A stretch of DNA of 64,000 bases from Streptomyces sp. RKND-216 (GTDB taxonomy: Bacteria; Actinomycetota; Actinomycetes; Streptomycetales; Streptomycetaceae), in the NCBI RefSeq assembly GCF_004795255.1, contig NZ_SSBQ01000002.1:5052001-5116000 (forward strand), written 5' to 3'. Below the pieces are notes generated by a model. That model had not been told where the DNA came from. It was given only the letters and a program-made list of their open reading frames with translations, and did not search any database. Position numbers and translations under genes: made by a program. This document shows, one piece after another, positions 53,652 through 62,872 of the stretch. How positions within the stretch are numbered: position 1 is the stretch's first letter; the number at the start of each line of letters is the position of its first letter.

Positions 53652-55064
53652 GTGAAGACTGCTCCCGTGACGTCCCGTACACCGCGAGACACCCGCCTGC
53701 GCCTCGTCCCCCGACGGCCCATCGCCGCCGCACGCCGCACCGTGAGCGAGACGCGCGGCCGCGCCTGGCCGGCCCGCGGCTCCTCCGCCCCGCGGCCGCC
53801 CGCCGGCACCCCCTCCCCGGGGGTGCTCGCCCGGCACGCCCGGGACTGCCTGCGCGGCGCCGTGAACATGGCCCGCTGGGCGGCGGACGAACCGCCCACG
53901 GCCGGTGTCCCCACCACCGAGGCCTTCGCACGCGCGGCCGCCGCCCTCCAGGTCGATCCCGCACGGGCCCGCGCCGACTGGGACCGGGCCCGGCTCGCCG
54001 GGCTGGTCGAGCTGCACGGCGACACCGCCCGCCCCGGCTGGCGCCTGACCGCCTGGGACCGCGACGACAGCGCGGTGCTGCGCGGCTGGGTCGCCCTGTT
54101 CGACGCCTGGTCGCTCGCCCGCCCCGCCCCGGCCGACTCGGCCGACCCGGTGCTTACCGGCGAAGTCGTGGTGTCGATGCCGCAGGTGCTGTCCCTGCTG
54201 CACCTGTCAGCCGGACCGGTCACGCTGCCCGCGCTCCTCGACCACCTCACCCGGTGCATCACCGAGCTGCGCGCCGAGCGACCGGACCACGACGCCGGGG
54301 CCGAACCCGTCGACGGCACCCTGCCCACGCTGCTGGACTGGGCCCTGGACGCCCTCGCCTCCGTCGGGGCGCTCACCCGGTGCCGTGACGAGGAGAACAC
54401 CGATTCGGCCGTGCTCACCCCGCTGGGCAACTGGGCGGTGTGGACCAAGCTAGAGCAGATCTGCGTGGCCGCGCAGAGCCCGGCCGGCAACATCGAGCAG
54501 TCCGCCGCCGACATGCTGCGCGGCTGTGCCCGGCTCACCCCGGGCCCCGCGCGCTCCGAGTACCGCGCCTGGCTGGCCGCCCGCCCGGTCGGAACGGCCG
54601 TTTCCGGACTGCTGGAGGCCGCCCGTGGCGAGGACGCCCTGATCCGGGCGCTCGCCTTCGAGGCGCTCCGCGTCGTCGGCGCGCCCGCCGAGCCCGACGT
54701 ACGCGCGGCCGCCGAGGAGCCCGGCCTGCGTCCGTACGCGCTGCTGTGGCTCGCCGAGCAGGAGGGCGCGGACCCGGAGGAGCTGGCCGGCGGTGCGCCG
54801 GGCGTGCTCACCCGCGAGGAGGCGACCTGGCTGTGGGTGGACACCGCCGCCGCGGTCACCGACCACGGCGAGGCGCGGCTGCTCGTCGACCACCTGGACA
54901 CCGCCGTGCAGGGGACGGTGCCGGAACTGATCGACGAGGTACGGGCCGTGGGCCATCCCCGCACCGTCCAGGTGCTGGTGGCGCTTGCCGCCGCGCATCC
55001 GGACGCCGCGCTGGCCAAGGCCGTACGCCGCGCCGCGTTCCAGGTCCACACCGGAGGCGGGTGA
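53652..55064 (+). CDS. Uncharacterised protein, paralogue of the gene at 25905
   Basis: A 470-residue soluble protein without known motifs. A basic N-terminal region is followed by CLRGAVNMARWAADEPPTAG, a winged-helix-like block (ALQVDPARARADWDRARLAG), a domain with LVSMPQ-like and LLHLSAGPVTLPALLDHLTR segments, the shared motif AVLTPLGNWAVWTKL, and a C-terminal HEAT-like helical region (DALIRALAFEALRVVGAPAE). Layout and several motifs match the 25905 product. GTG at 53652 or 53667 are both possible starts; neither has a strong ribosome binding site. Function unknown. Confidence 0.8.
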   Translation: MKTAPVTSRTPRDTRLRLVPRRPIAAARRTVSETRGRAWPARGSSAPRPPAGTPSPGVLARHARDCLRGAVNMARWAADEPPTAGVPTTEAFARAAAALQVDPARARADWDRARLAGLVELHGDTARPGWRLTAWDRDDSAVLRGWVALFDAWSLARPAPADSADPVLTGEVVVSMPQVLSLLHLSAGPVTLPALLDHLTRCITELRAERPDHDAGAEPVDGTLPTLLDWALDALASVGALTRCRDEENTDSAVLTPLGNWAVWTKLEQICVAAQSPAGNIEQSAADMLRGCARLTPGPARSEYRAWLAARPVGTAVSGLLEAARGEDALIRALAFEALRVVGAPAEPDVRAAAEEPGLRPYALLWLAEQEGADPEELAGGAPGVLTREEATWLWVDTAAAVTDHGEARLLVDHLDTAVQGTVPELIDEVRAVGHPRTVQVLVALAAAHPDAALAKAVRRAAFQVHTGGG

Positions 55065-55139
55065 CGCGCGTAGCGCAGGAGTGCCGGCCGTACGGCGAGC
55101 CGTGCGCGGCGCCCCGGAAACCGGGTTGCGCCGCGCCGG

Positions 55140-55145
55140 TACACT
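55140..55145 (+). promoter_or_regulatory. -10 box of the ABC-F leader transcript
   Basis: TACACT, 7 bases before the ATG of the MAYLLVH ORF. This places the transcription start at that ATG. No clear -35. Confidence 0.5.
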
Positions 55146-55152
55146 GATCGGC

Positions 55153-55176
55153 ATGGCTTACCTCCTTGTGCATTAG
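55153..55176 (+). CDS. Seven-codon leader peptide MAYLLVH upstream of the ABC-F gene
   Basis: ATG at 55153, TAG at 55174-55176. It is probably leaderless (-10 box 7 bases upstream). Short hydrophobic leader peptides in front of ABC-F resistance genes are known to stall ribosomes and control expression. Between this ORF and the ABC-F start at 55293 there are GC-rich hairpins at 55189-55203 and 55219-55240 that could act as an attenuator. Too short for gene finders. Confidence 0.6.
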   Translation: MAYLLVH

Positions 55177-55292
55177 CGGCCGCGCGCCCGGGCCCAGGGC
55201 CCGTCTCCGCGGGACCACGCCGGTCGCCGCCGGGACCGGCCGGCCCCCTCGACCCGCACGCACGTCCGTCTTCCCTGCCTTGGAGCACTTCC

Positions 55293-56891
<1,599 letters not shown>

Positions 56892-56923
56892 CCGCCACCT
56901 GCCCCGTTCCGGCCCGGCCCGTG

Positions 56924-57215
56924 GATCACCTGCTGGATCATTCGGCCTACGCGTGATCCTTCATCTGGGTGAGAGCGGCTGGTACTCCGGCGCGGCGCCC
57001 CCTGCCCGCCCCGGAGCCTGCGGCCCGCGCCGGGGCGGGCAGGGGAATCACGCCATCGCGCCGCTGACCTGCACCTCCTTCACTCCGCCGGGTGTGCGCC
57101 GCATCCGGGCACGTGCCCGTGGCCAGAGCTTTCGGCGCGTGCGCCGATCCGCCGCAGACTCGGGATTGCACGGGCTTTGCCGAATGGGTGGCCAGAAGTG
57201 TGTGGAGGGGTGATC
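56924..57215. promoter_or_regulatory. GATC cluster upstream of gbn
   Basis: GATC occurs five times between the ABC-F gene and gbn: 56924, 56936, 56955, 57146 and 57212. Two are GATCAT (56936 and 57212). By base composition about one would be expected in this length. Gbn is a GATC-binding protein, so an autoregulatory region is suspected. The 363-base gap otherwise holds only the terminator at 56999. Confidence 0.5.
56999..57045. terminator. ABC-F gene terminator
   Basis: A perfect 16-bp stem (56999-57014 with 57030-57045) with a 15-base loop, 108 bases after the ABC-F stop codon. Confidence 0.85.
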
Positions 57216-57254
57216 ATGGGAGTCACAGAGCGCACTTCCCCTGAGGAGGCACGG

Positions 57255-57476
57255 GTGGCCGAGACTCTGAAGAAGGGCAGCCGGGTGACCGGCGCTGCAC
57301 GCGAGAAGCTCGCGGCAGACCTCAAGAAGAAGTACGACTCCGGTGCGAGCATCAGGGCGCTGGCCGAGGAGACCGGCCGTTCCTACGGGTTCGTCCACCG
57401 GATGCTCAGCGAGTCCGGCGTTGCCCTGCGCGGGCGCGGCGGTGCGACCCGCGGAAAGAAGGCAGCCTCGTCCTGA
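57255..57476 (+). CDS. gbn: GATC-binding nucleoid-associated protein Gbn (SCO1839-like)
   Basis: A 73-residue basic protein with a single helix-turn-helix (ASIRALAEETGRSYGFVHRM) and a basic tail (LRGRGGATRGKK). The size and sequence fit SCO1839/Gbn, a Streptomyces nucleoid-associated protein reported to bind GATC and affect development. The GTG start at 57255 is set by GAGGAGG 5 bases upstream and gives exactly 73 residues; an upstream ATG at 57216 has no ribosome binding site. Flanked by the ABC-F gene and an enoyl-CoA hydratase, as in S. coelicolor. Confidence 0.9.
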   Translation: MAETLKKGSRVTGAAREKLAADLKKKYDSGASIRALAEETGRSYGFVHRMLSESGVALRGRGGATRGKKAASS

Positions 57477-57555
57477 CCTGGGTACCGGGTCGTCGCCGCC
57501 GGTGGTTACTCTTCGGTATGTCTGACCGCCGAGAGTGGCCACCGGAGGAGTACCG

Positions 57556-58341
57556 ATGACCGAGACCCTGCTGGACAAGGACGGTGTGCGGCTCACCGTG
57601 GAGGGCGACACCGCCACGGTCACGCTCGCCGTGCCCGCCAAGCGGAACGCGCAGTCGCCCGCCATGTGGCGGATGCTGACCGAGGCTGGCCGGGTCCTTC
57701 CCGGCACCGTGCGCGTGGTCGTGCTGCGCGCCGAAGGGCCTTCCTTCTCCGCCGGCCTGGACCGTCAGGCCTTCACGCCCGAGGGCTTCGACGGCGAGCC
57801 GTCCTTCCTGGACCTCGCCCGGGGCACGGACGACGAGGTCGACGCGGTCATCGGCGCGTACCAGGAGGCGTTCACCTGGTGGCGTCGCAGCGACGTGCTC
57901 ACCATCGCCGCCGTCCAGGGGCACGCCGTCGGCGCCGGCTTCCAGCTCGCCCTCGCCTGCGACCTGCGCGTCTGCGCCGACGACGTGCAGTTCGCCATGC
58001 GCGAGACAAGCCTCGGTCTGGTCCCGGACCTGGCCGGTACCAAGCCCCTGGTCGGCCTGGTCGGCTACGCCCGCGCCCTGGAGATCTGCGCCACCGGGAG
58101 GTTCGTGCACGCAGCTGAGGCGGAGCGTACGGGCCTGGCGAACCTCGTCGTACCCGCCGCCGAGCTGGACGGAGCGGTCGCCGACCTCGCCGCGGCTCTT
58201 CTCGCGGCGCCGCGCGACGCCGTCGTGGAGACCAAGGCGCTGCTCGCCGGCGCCGCAGCCCGCAGCCACGAGGAGCAGCAGACCGCCGAACGTGCGGCCC
58301 AGACGCGCCGCCTTCGGGACCTGGCCGGTCTCGCGGACTGA
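57556..58341 (+). CDS. Enoyl-CoA hydratase/isomerase family protein
   Basis: A 261-residue crotonase-fold protein. The CoA oxyanion motifs are LRAEGPSFSAGLDRQAF and VQGHAVGAGFQLALACDLRV, and MRETSLGLVPDLAGT carries the second catalytic region. A typical Glu in the first catalytic position is not obvious, so the reaction (hydratase or isomerase) is open. Start ATG at 57556 with GGAGGAG upstream. Third gene of the ABC-F-gbn-ech block conserved in Streptomyces. Confidence 0.92.
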   Translation: MTETLLDKDGVRLTVEGDTATVTLAVPAKRNAQSPAMWRMLTEAGRVLPGTVRVVVLRAEGPSFSAGLDRQAFTPEGFDGEPSFLDLARGTDDEVDAVIGAYQEAFTWWRRSDVLTIAAVQGHAVGAGFQLALACDLRVCADDVQFAMRETSLGLVPDLAGTKPLVGLVGYARALEICATGRFVHAAEAERTGLANLVVPAAELDGAVADLAAALLAAPRDAVVETKALLAGAAARSHEEQQTAERAAQTRRLRDLAGLAD

Positions 58342-58491
58342 CCGCCCGGCCCGTTCGCGCGGCCGGGTGCACGCGGCCGGTTGACTCCCCGTCACCCTTT
58401 CGGCGCGCGGTGCGGGCCCCCGCCCCGCCCGGCGCCTAACGTGGGCGGCGGAGCGGCAGACCGCGCCGCCGTCTCGAATGGGGTGAAGACG

Positions 58492-58986
58492 ATGACCGAC
58501 ATGGAATCCCGCAAGGGTACCGAGACACGAGCGGCGTCCCCGAGCGCCGGTACGCAGAAGACCTTCGGCCCGGGGGCGTCCTCCGGCGACCGCGGCCGCA
58601 CCACGATCGCCGACGGGGTGGTGGAGAAGATCGCCGGTCTGGCCGCCCGCGACGTCGTGGGCGTGCACGCCATGGGCAGCGGCTTCGCCCGGACGTTCGG
58701 CGCCGTTCGCGACCGGGTGCCCGGCGGCACCCGGTCGGCGTCCGTCAGTCGTGGAGTCAAGGCCGAGGTGGGCGAGGTGCAGACGGCCCTCGACCTGGAG
58801 ATCGTGGTGGAGTACGGTTTCGCGATCCTGGAGGTCGCGGACTCGGTGCGGTCCAACGTCATCAACGCCGTCGAGCGGATGACCGGCCTGGAGGTCGTGG
58901 AGGTCAACATCGCCGTCAGCGACGTCAAGCTGCCCGACGAGGAGGACGGCGACGAAGAGGAGCCGGGCCGCTCCCGTGTCCAGTGA
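58492..58986 (+). CDS. Asp23/Gls24 family envelope stress protein
   Basis: A 164-residue Asp23 (Gls24) family protein. The domain (about residues 35-150) has TTIADGVVEKIAGLAARDVV, GVHAMGSGFARTF and a C-terminal NAVERMTGLEVVEVNIAVSD that is characteristic. An acidic tail follows. In firmicutes Asp23 coats the membrane via AmaP; here AmaP is encoded four genes downstream. Start ATG at 58492. First gene of a five-gene cluster with short spacing. Confidence 0.9.
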   Translation: MTDMESRKGTETRAASPSAGTQKTFGPGASSGDRGRTTIADGVVEKIAGLAARDVVGVHAMGSGFARTFGAVRDRVPGGTRSASVSRGVKAEVGEVQTALDLEIVVEYGFAILEVADSVRSNVINAVERMTGLEVVEVNIAVSDVKLPDEEDGDEEEPGRSRVQ

Positions 58987-59019
58987 CGATTCCGGCGCCG
59001 GTGAACGGAGGAACACACG

Positions 59020-59214
59020 ATGAGCATGGCCGTGGTCGGCCTGATTGCGGGGATGGCCCTGGGTTTCGCCGGGTACTTCGGTGGCTTCGGCGCCTTCCTG
59101 CTGGTGGCGGCGCTGGGCGCGATCGGCTGGGTGGCCGGCCGGTTCCTCGACGGCGACCTGGACGCGGGGGAGTTCTTCCGGAGCCGTGACGGCGGACGGC
59201 GCGGGCCGCGGTGA
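59020..59214 (+). CDS. DUF2273-like small membrane protein
   Basis: A 64-residue protein with two hydrophobic segments (VVGLIAGMALGFAGYFGGFG and AFLLVAALGAIGWVAGRF) and a charged end (LDGDLDAGEFFRSRDGG). This is the small DUF2273-type protein found with Asp23/AmaP genes. GGAGG 8-9 bases before the ATG. The stop overlaps the next gene (GTGA). Confidence 0.85.
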   Translation: MSMAVVGLIAGMALGFAGYFGGFGAFLLVAALGAIGWVAGRFLDGDLDAGEFFRSRDGGRRGPR

Positions 59215-59597
59215 CCCGCCCCGAGCCGCCGGCAGAACGGATCATTCCGCCCACCGAACGCGGGGCCACCCGCATCGCCGACCGGGCGGTGGCCAAGGTC
59301 GCCGCGCAGGCCGCCAGGGAGGCGCTCCGCGCCGGCCCGGACGCGGCGACACTCCCCGTGAGCGGCGGCACCGTGCCCCGGTCCGGCGTTGACGTGCGTG
59401 GCGACATCGCCCGGGTGCGGCTCTCCGTCGAGCTGGGATATCCCTCCGACATCGGCGCGCAGTGCGGAGCGGTGCGTCGTCAGGTCACGGTGCGGGTAGG
59501 GGAACTGACCGGAATGCAGGTGTCGGACGTGACCGTACGGGTGGACCGGCTGCACTCGGCACACCTGCGCGGCGACGGCCTCGGGAGGGTCCGGTGA
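59211..59597 (+). CDS. Second Asp23/Gls24 family protein
   Basis: A 128-residue Asp23-related protein, shorter than the first. The domain has GATRIADRAVAKVAAQAARE and the end region QVTVRVGELTGMQVSDVTVR, parallel to the first copy. GTG at 59211, overlapping the previous stop. The stop overlaps the DUF6286 gene (GTGA). Confidence 0.85.
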   Translation: MTRPEPPAERIIPPTERGATRIADRAVAKVAAQAAREALRAGPDAATLPVSGGTVPRSGVDVRGDIARVRLSVELGYPSDIGAQCGAVRRQVTVRVGELTGMQVSDVTVRVDRLHSAHLRGDGLGRVR

Positions 59598-60355
59598 GCG
59601 ACGACCAGTCGGGAGGCGGCGAGCGCAGCGTCCCCGACGCCCCCGACGACTCCGGCGCGGACGGCCCCGCGGGCGGGGTGGGCGACTCCCGGCCTCTCAC
59701 GCTGCGGAAGGACGGCTCCGGTACCGCACCGGCTTCCGGCGGGGGACCGGGCGCGGGCGATCTGGAACAGGATTCCTCCTCCGCCGCCTACATCCCCGGT
59801 GCCGACGACGGCGGCGGCCGGGCGGGCCGCCTGTGGGCCACCCGCCGCCTCCCCGCGGCGCTCGTCGCCGTGGTGCTGCTCGCGGCGGCGGCGCTGCTGC
59901 TGTACGACGTGGTGGCCGTGCGCCTGGACCGGCCCGGCATGGCATGGCGCCGGGAGCTCGCCGACGAGCTGGCCTCCCGCCCGATCGACGACGTGTGGGT
60001 GCGCGTCGGCGCGGTGGCGGCCGTCGTGCTCGGGCTGTGGCTGCTGGCCGGGGCGCTCACCCCGGGGCTGCGGGGCCTGCTGCCGATGCGACGCGAATAC
60101 GCCGACGTCCGCGCCGCACTGGAGCGGAGCGCCGCCGCGCTGGTGCTGCGGGACCGTGCCATGGAGGTGTCCGGCGTCCAGGCCGCCCGGGTGAAGGTGG
60201 GCCGGCGCCGGGTGCGGGCCCGCGCACAGGCTCACTTCCGCGAACTCGACGAGGTACGCGCCGAACTGGACTCCGCTCTGGGAGAGGGCATCCGGGAGCT
60301 GGGGGTGGCGAGGCGGCACCGGCTGTCGGTGCGCGTCCGGCGCCCGAAACGATGA
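59594..60355 (+). CDS. DUF6286-type membrane protein
   Basis: A 253-residue protein: a long Gly/Ser/Asp-rich cytoplasmic N-terminus, two membrane helices (AALVAVVLLAAAALLLYDVV and VAAVVLGLWLLAGALTPGL) and a C-terminal domain with ERSAAALVLRDRAMEVSGVQ and VKVGRRRVRARAQAHFRELD. The C-terminal part resembles the AmaP domain (alternating strand-helix pattern) also seen in the next gene. GTG start at 59594 overlaps the Asp23 stop. Confidence 0.82.
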   Translation: MSDDQSGGGERSVPDAPDDSGADGPAGGVGDSRPLTLRKDGSGTAPASGGGPGAGDLEQDSSSAAYIPGADDGGGRAGRLWATRRLPAALVAVVLLAAAALLLYDVVAVRLDRPGMAWRRELADELASRPIDDVWVRVGAVAAVVLGLWLLAGALTPGLRGLLPMRREYADVRAALERSAAALVLRDRAMEVSGVQAARVKVGRRRVRARAQAHFRELDEVRAELDSALGEGIRELGVARRHRLSVRVRRPKR

Positions 60356-60416
60356 GGGGCCCCGCCGACGGCACGGCCGTCCGGCGAGGGGCCGAGGCGA
60401 GGAGAGAGGGAGGGCG

Positions 60417-61013
60417 ATGCTCCGCACGGTCAACCGAGTCCTGCTGACCCTGGCCGGCCTGCTGCTGCTCGTGCTGGGCCTGGCGGTCCTGGCCGGCGGC
60501 CTTGACCTGCAACGGCGCTGGGGTTACGACCTGGGTTCCGCGTGGCCGTGGAAGGGCCCCGGCGACGTCCTGCTGACCGACGCCGACCGCACTCGCTTCC
60601 GCGACGACGGCTGGTGGTGGCCGGTGGTGATCGCAGGTCTCGCCGTCCTGGTGCTGCTCCTGCTGTGGTGGTTCCTGGCCCAGCTGCGGCGGCGCAGGCT
60701 GGGGGAGGTGCTGGTGGAGAGCGGTGACGGCGAGGGGGCGCTGCTCCGTGGCCGCGCCCTGGCCGACGTGCTGGCGGCCGAGGCCGAGTCGCTGGCGGGC
60801 GTTGACCGCGTGCGGGTGAGGCTGCTGGGGCGCCGCACCCGGCCGAGCGCCCGGGTCGACGTGCGCCTGGAGCCGCACGGCAGGCCCGCGGCCACCGTCG
60901 AACGGCTGCGGGCCGAGGCACTGGAGCACGCCCGCATCTCCGCGGGCCTGGACGCCCTGCCGGCGGAGGTCAGGCTGCGCGGCCGGCGTCACCGCGCCGA
61001 ACGCGTCACCTGA
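60417..61013 (+). CDS. amaP: Alkaline-shock membrane anchor protein AmaP
   Basis: A 198-residue protein with two membrane helices (LLTLAGLLLLVLGLAVLAGG and VVIAGLAVLVLLLLWWFLAQ) around a Trp-rich loop and a C-terminal domain (LAGVDRVRVRLLGRRTRPSA, then ARVDVRLEPHGRPAATVERL) that in the family binds Asp23. Ends the cluster asp23-DUF2273-asp23-DUF6286-amaP. ATG at 60417 with GAGAGGGAGGG upstream. Confidence 0.87.
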   Translation: MLRTVNRVLLTLAGLLLLVLGLAVLAGGLDLQRRWGYDLGSAWPWKGPGDVLLTDADRTRFRDDGWWWPVVIAGLAVLVLLLLWWFLAQLRRRRLGEVLVESGDGEGALLRGRALADVLAAEAESLAGVDRVRVRLLGRRTRPSARVDVRLEPHGRPAATVERLRAEALEHARISAGLDALPAEVRLRGRRHRAERVT

Positions 61014-61069
61014 CCCGCCCCGCGCGCCCGGTCACCGGTACGGCCGAGTCCCCTCGCGCGGCCGTCGCC

Positions 61070-61111
61070 CGCGCGTCTCCCGCCGCCGGGCAGGCCGGGG
61101 AGAGACGCGCG
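61070..61111. terminator. Terminator between amaP and the SDR gene
   Basis: CGCGCGTCTC (61070-61079) and GAGACGCGCG (61102-61111) form a 10-bp stem with a 22-base loop between convergent genes. Partial pairing extends outward. Confidence 0.6.
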
Positions 61112-61123
61112 CGGACGGCGCGG

Positions 61124-61882
61124 TCACAGGCCGCGGCGCGCACCCCCGTCCACCGGCACCACCACGCCGTTCACGTAGGAGGCGGCGGGGGAGAGCAGGA
61201 ACGCCGCCGCACGGCCGAACTCCTCCGGCGTGCCGTACCGGCGCAGCGGCACCTTCTCCTCGCTGCGCCGCCGGGAAGCCTCCGCGTCGCCGCTGAGCGC
61301 GTCGAGTTCCCGCACCCGGTCGGTGTCGACACGGCCTGGAGCGAGACTCACCACCCGCACGCCCCGCGGACCCACCTCGTCGGCCAGCGTCTTCGCGAAG
61401 CCTGCCAGGCCCGGACGCAGTCCGTTGGAGACGGTGAGGCCGGGGATGGGCTCGTGGACGGAGCCGGACAGGACGAAACCGACGACTCCGCCCTCGCCGA
61501 GTGCGGCGGCCGCGGTGCGGGCAAGCCGGACCGCGCCGAGGAACACCGAGTCGAACGCGGCCTGCCATTGCTCGTCGGTGATCGTCTCGGCCGGGCCGGC
61601 GGGTGGGCCGCCGACGCTGACGAGCATGCCGTCGAAGCGCCCGAACCGGGCCCGGGCGGTCTCGATCAGCCGACCCGGGGTCGCCGGGTCGGCGTTGTCC
61701 GCCGCCACCGGGGCGGCGGACTCGGCGCCGAGCCGGGCCGCCGCCTCGGCGGCGGCCTCCTCGGTCCGGCCGGTCACCACGACCTTCGCCCCCTCGGCGA
61801 CGAGCTGCTGCGCCGAGGCGAAGCCCAGGCCACGGGTGGCGCCGGTGACGACGTATACGCGGTCCTTCAAGCCAAGATCCAT
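61124..61882 (-). CDS. SDR family oxidoreductase lacking the Tyr-x3-Lys motif
   Basis: A 252-residue classical-size SDR. The NAD(P) motif VVTGATRGLGFASA and the structural region LVSVGGPPAGPA (in place of NNAG) are present. Where Ser...Tyr-x3-Lys should be, the sequence reads SGSVHEPIPGLTVSNGLRPG: Ser is there but neither Tyr nor Lys. C-terminal VVSLAPGRVDTDRV and NGVVVPVDGGARRGL are normal. ATG at 61882. The catalytic mechanism must differ, or the protein may bind without classical SDR activity. Confidence 0.87.
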   Translation of the reverse strand: MDLGLKDRVYVVTGATRGLGFASAQQLVAEGAKVVVTGRTEEAAAEAAARLGAESAAPVAADNADPATPGRLIETARARFGRFDGMLVSVGGPPAGPAETITDEQWQAAFDSVFLGAVRLARTAAAALGEGGVVGFVLSGSVHEPIPGLTVSNGLRPGLAGFAKTLADEVGPRGVRVVSLAPGRVDTDRVRELDALSGDAEASRRRSEEKVPLRRYGTPEEFGRAAAFLLSPAASYVNGVVVPVDGGARRGL

Positions 61883-61903
61883 GCCCGCAGTCTGCCCTAT
61901 GCC

Positions 61904-61952
61904 GTGCCAGGTGCCAGGTGCCAGGTGCCAGGTGCCAGGTGCCAGGTGCCAA
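61904..61952. repeat. 7-bp minisatellite in the SDR promoter
   Basis: Seven tandem copies of GTGCCAG (the last ending AA) at 61904-61952, starting 22 bases upstream of the SDR ATG on the minus strand. On that strand the unit reads CTGGCAC, and the last one is TTGGCAC. Confidence 0.93.
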
Positions 61953-62028
61953 GGGCCGGCGTCCGTCCCGTGCCCGGGCTTCCTCTGGTGCGCCCGCCGG
62001 ACGACCGCGCCAGAGGGAGCTCGGGGCG

Positions 62029-62847
62029 TCAGCCGGCGGCAGCGCCCGCCGGAGCCGGTGCCCGCGCGACGTCGTCGCCCTCCGTGCGGCCCCGGGCGCG
62101 GTCGCGCAGCTCGCGCCGCACGAGGACGAACCACCCCACCGGGACGCCCGCGGCGAACATCCACCACTGCACCGCGTAGGCCATGTGCGGCCCGATGCTG
62201 TCGTGCTCCGGGTCGGGCAGCCGTTCCGGGTGCTCCCGCGGTTCCGGCGACGACGCCGTGAGCTGGACGTAGCCGCCGAGTACGGATCGGTCCAGCGCCT
62301 CGGCCCGCTGGTCGCTGTCGATCAGCATGACCTGGCGGTCCGGCAGGCCCGGCTTGTCCTTGATGCCGCTGGCCTCCGTGGTCTCGCTCGCCATGATCCG
62401 GCCGGTGACCGAGACCTCGCCGCGCGGTGCCGTCGGCACGTCGGGGAACTTCGTCAGGTCGCCGCCCGCAGGGATCCAGCCCCGGTTGACCAGCAGCACC
62501 GAGCCGTCGTCGCGCACCAGCGGCGTGAGGACGAAGTAGCCGATGGACTGGCCGTCGGAGGCGGTGCGCTGCCGGACGACCACCTCGTGGTCGGTGTCGT
62601 AGCGCCCGGTCGCTTCTACGCTGCGAAACCAGTCGTCGCGGTCCGGTTCCCCGCCCACCGTGGTGAGCTTCGTGACCGGCACGGCGGGCGCGGCCAGGCT
62701 CCGCGCGATCAGCTCGTTGTGCGCCACTCTCGCCTCGTGCCGGTGCAGCTGCCAGAAGCCCAGCTCGATCATCGCCGGAACGAGCGCCAGGGCGAGCAGC
62801 GTGAGGATCACCCACTGCCGGGACAGCAGGAAGCGGAGGCGGTACAC
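62029..62847 (-). CDS. SURF1 family cytochrome oxidase assembly protein
   Basis: A 272-residue SURF1 protein with one membrane helix at each end (WVILTLLALALVPAMIELGF and YAVQWWMFAAGVPVGWFVLV) and a periplasmic domain. Motifs LGFWQLHRHEAR, VRQRTASDGQSIGYFVLTPL and LLVNRGWIPAGGD are typical. SURF1 helps insert haem A into cytochrome aa3, linking this gene to ctaA and ctaB. ATG at 62847; Pro/Ala-rich tail. Confidence 0.93.
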   Translation of the reverse strand: MYRLRFLLSRQWVILTLLALALVPAMIELGFWQLHRHEARVAHNELIARSLAAPAVPVTKLTTVGGEPDRDDWFRSVEATGRYDTDHEVVVRQRTASDGQSIGYFVLTPLVRDDGSVLLVNRGWIPAGGDLTKFPDVPTAPRGEVSVTGRIMASETTEASGIKDKPGLPDRQVMLIDSDQRAEALDRSVLGGYVQLTASSPEPREHPERLPDPEHDSIGPHMAYAVQWWMFAAGVPVGWFVLVRRELRDRARGRTEGDDVARAPAPAGAAAG

Positions 62848-62872
62848 AACCCCCGACGGTACCGGGCGCGGG

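Noticed and set aside
61904..61952. Short tandem repeats considered as a CRISPR array
   Set aside because: Units are 7 bases with no spacers, and no cas genes are present.
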